Below, piece by piece: positions 6,240 to 7,681 of a DNA stretch of 7,681 nt. The stretch lies in NCBI GenBank assembly GCA_035640455.1, contig DASQWB010000188.1:1-7681 (forward strand), given 5' to 3'. This DNA is from AC-50 sp035640455 (GTDB taxonomy: Bacteria; Actinomycetota; Thermoleophilia; Gaiellales; Gaiellaceae). A model generated the notes under the pieces. It was not told the origin of the DNA and searched no databases. It worked only from the letters and a program-made list of their open reading frames with translations. Numbering within the stretch: position 1 is the stretch's first letter; the number at the start of each line of letters is the position of its first letter. The position numbers were made by a program, and so were the translations under genes.

Positions 6240-6311
6240 GACCCCACTACGAGCGGGCGCAGGTGCCGAGTCCGGCCGGACTCGCAAGCCAGATCGGGAC
6301 GTACTCGGAAC
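6240..6311. promoter_or_regulatory. Shared divergent promoter region of murE and the PLP-murF operon
   Basis: These 72 bp separate the GTG start of murE (6312) from the chosen GTG start of the PLP gene (6239). Both transcription units must start here or within the opposite gene. No convincing -10/-35 hexamers are visible, and neither start has a strong Shine-Dalgarno (CGGGA at 6295-6299 is 12 nt before murE). Short leaders or leaderless transcripts are possible. Confidence 0.5.
6267..6284. promoter_or_regulatory. Perfect 18-bp palindrome, candidate operator
   Basis: CGAGTCCGGCCGGACTCG is fully self-complementary over 9+9 bases. Its edges are exactly 27 nt from the murE GTG at 6312 and 27 nt from the PLP-gene GTG at 6239, so it is centred between the divergent starts. 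A dyad in this place is what a homodimeric repressor or activator controlling both units would use. It could also form a hairpin in either leader RNA. No regulator gene is visible in the window. Confidence 0.45.
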
Positions 6312-7681
6312 GTGCGCCTGGCGGAGCTGCTCGAGACCGTCCCTTCCGCGTTCGCCGACCGCTGGATCGAGAGCGTGGTCGCCGACTCACGCTTGGCCGG
6401 ACCGGGCGCGCTCTTCGTCGCCCGCCCAGGCACCCGCATGGACGGGCATTGCTTCATCGCGGAAGCGGTACGGGCCGGGTGCGCAGCGGTCGCCGGGGCG
6501 GCCGAGCCACCCGCGGCGGTCGCCGCTCTCCTGCGGCGCCACCGAGTCCCGTACATCCGGGTCGTCGATCCCGCCCGCACCGTCGGGGAGCTCGCGGCGC
6601 GCCTCCACGGCCATCCTTCGCGAGCGCTGACGATGATCGGCGTCACCGGCACGAACGGCAAGACCACCGTCGCGACCCTGCTCTACCAGCTCTTCACAGC
6701 ACTAGGTGAACCGAGCGGGCTGATCGCGACGACCGGGATTCGCGTCGGGCGCGACCGCCGCCCGAACGACCACACAACCCCAGATGCCGTCGAGCTGCAG
6801 CAGCTCCTGGCGGCGATGGTCGCGGCCGGCTGCCGCTACTGCTTCATGGAGGTCACCTCCCACGCGATCGACCAGCAGAGGATCGCGGGCATCGACTTCC
6901 GCGGCGGCATCTTCACCACCCTCGGCCACGACCACCTCGACTACCACGGCACGATCGAGAACTACGCCCGGGTCAAACGGCGCTTCCTCGCCAGTCTCCC
7001 CGAGCTCGCGTTTGCGCTCGCCAACGCCGGCGATCCACGCGGGCGGTTCATGGTCGCGACCACGACGGCGCGCGTCGCCTTCTACGGCCGCGGAGGAGAG
7101 GCGCTGCTGCCCTGGTCGCTCGAGCGCAGCGACGAGCGCGGCAGCGAGCTGCGGATCGGGCCGCAGCGGGTGCGCACGTCCCTGCTCGGCGAGCACAACG
7201 CGAGCAACCTCGCGGCGGTGATCACGACCGCATGCCTGCTCGGCCACGATTTCGAGCGCGTCCTGCGCGCCGTCCCTCGCCTGCGCGGTGCCCGCGGCCG
7301 CATGCAGCGAGTCGCCTCCGGTCCGGTGCTCGGCATCGTCGACTACGCGCACACCCCCGAGAGTCTCGCGCTCGTGCTCGCCTGCGCGCGACGGCTGCGC
7401 CCACGCGCCAAGCTGATCGCCGTCGGCGGCTGCGGGGGCGACCGTGACCGGCAGAAGCGACCTGCGATGGGCGCCGCGCTCGCCGCCGCCGATGTGGCGA
7501 TCTTCACCTCTGACAACCCCCGTTCGGAAGACGCGCAGTCAATCGTCGAGGCGATGCTCAGGCGCCTCCCGCCCGACGCGAGGGCCCGCGTGCAGATCGA
7601 GCTCGACCGGCGGGAGGCGATCGAGCGCGCCGCGCGCACGGCGCGGCCCGGCGACGTCATCCTCCTCCTCGGCAAGGGACA
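6312..7681 (+). CDS. murE: UDP-N-acetylmuramoyl-tripeptide synthetase (meso-DAP type), 3' end cut by the window edge
   Basis: MurE is the cytosolic ATP-dependent ligase that adds the third residue to UDP-MurNAc-L-Ala-D-Glu. 456 codons are present from GTG 6312 to the edge, ending in LLLGKG with the first two bases of the next codon (CA), consistent with the family's GKGHE; about 35-40 residues should be missing. Domain 1 has VVADSRLAGPGALFV (22-36) and DGHCFI (44-49). The P-loop is GVTGTNGKTT (110-119). MEVTSHAIDQQRI (179-191) and HDHLDYHG (206-213) follow, then NYARVKRRF with K222 as the carbamylated Lys. Domain 3 has GEHNASNLAA (293-302), RGRMQRV (328-334), VDYAHTPESL (343-352), GCGGDRDRQKRP (373-384) and SDNPRSED (400-407). 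DNPR, with R404, is the meso-diaminopimelate signature; Lys-adding enzymes differ there. An in-frame ATG at 6207 would add 35 unconserved residues and overlap the divergent gene, so GTG 6312, where homology begins, is preferred. Confidence 0.93.
   Translation, partial: MRLAELLETVPSAFADRWIESVVADSRLAGPGALFVARPGTRMDGHCFIAEAVRAGCAAVAGAAEPPAAVAALLRRHRVPYIRVVDPARTVGELAARLHGHPSRALTMIGVTGTNGKTTVATLLYQLFTALGEPSGLIATTGIRVGRDRRPNDHTTPDAVELQQLLAAMVAAGCRYCFMEVTSHAIDQQRIAGIDFRGGIFTTLGHDHLDYHGTIENYARVKRRFLASLPELAFALANAGDPRGRFMVATTTARVAFYGRGGEALLPWSLERSDERGSELRIGPQRVRTSLLGEHNASNLAAVITTACLLGHDFERVLRAVPRLRGARGRMQRVASGPVLGIVDYAHTPESLALVLACARRLRPRAKLIAVGGCGGDRDRQKRPAMGAALAAADVAIFTSDNPRSEDAQSIVEAMLRRLPPDARARVQIELDRREAIERAARTARPGDVILLLGKG

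Noticed and set aside
6240..6287. TTG at 6287 as the start of the PLP gene
   Set aside because: It is a rare start with no Shine-Dalgarno, would run through the palindrome and leave only 24 bp to murE; the added residues are Pro/Arg-rich and look untranslated. It cannot be fully excluded.
6207..6311. Upstream in-frame ATG at 6207 as the murE start
   Set aside because: It would add 35 residues with no resemblance to MurE, overlap the PLP gene's 5' end and include the palindrome. Homology begins right at GTG 6312.

Overview
The window is very GC-rich, with G/C-ending codons in almost every clear gene, several GTG starts and few strong ribosome binding sites. A MurE carrying the meso-diaminopimelate-type DNPR motif, a lipobox lipoprotein and a DUF4015-type wall or surface glycosidase together suggest a high-GC Actinomycetota, perhaps a Thermoleophilia-like lineage. 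That placement is inferred from style and remembered family resemblance; there is no marker RNA here.

Left region (1-1172, minus strand): a long open frame that starts at GTG and runs off the left edge. It encodes a cytosolic helical segment, one membrane helix, beta-rich Ig-like extracellular segments and the start of a DUF4015-like putative glycoside hydrolase barrel. Middle region (about 1173-2410): a graveyard. A minus-strand C-terminal helicase remnant and a plus-strand C-terminal ABC-2 permease remnant stand back to back, both without their 5' ends and both frameshifted. A broken small membrane-protein frame follows. Next come a small intact two-helix membrane protein (2413-2616, minus) and a lipoprotein (2699-3346, plus).

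Right region (3403-7681): the most interesting part. murE (plus, cut by the right edge) diverges from a minus-strand operon made of a cystathionine-gamma-synthase-fold PLP enzyme with an unusual N-terminal extension, followed by murF, which overlaps it by 4 bp (ATGA). The best GTG starts of the two divergent units are 72 bp apart. A perfect 18-bp palindrome sits exactly midway, 27 nt from each start, and looks like a shared operator. MurE adds the third amino acid (predicted meso-DAP) and MurF adds D-Ala-D-Ala to the same UDP-MurNAc-peptide, so a co-transcribed PLP enzyme might supply or modify an amino acid for this route. MurF appears to have Glu where the family usually has the carbamylated Lys, and its UDP-binding segment is unusually similar to that of the neighbouring MurE. 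No RNA genes, CRISPR arrays or insertion sequences were seen.
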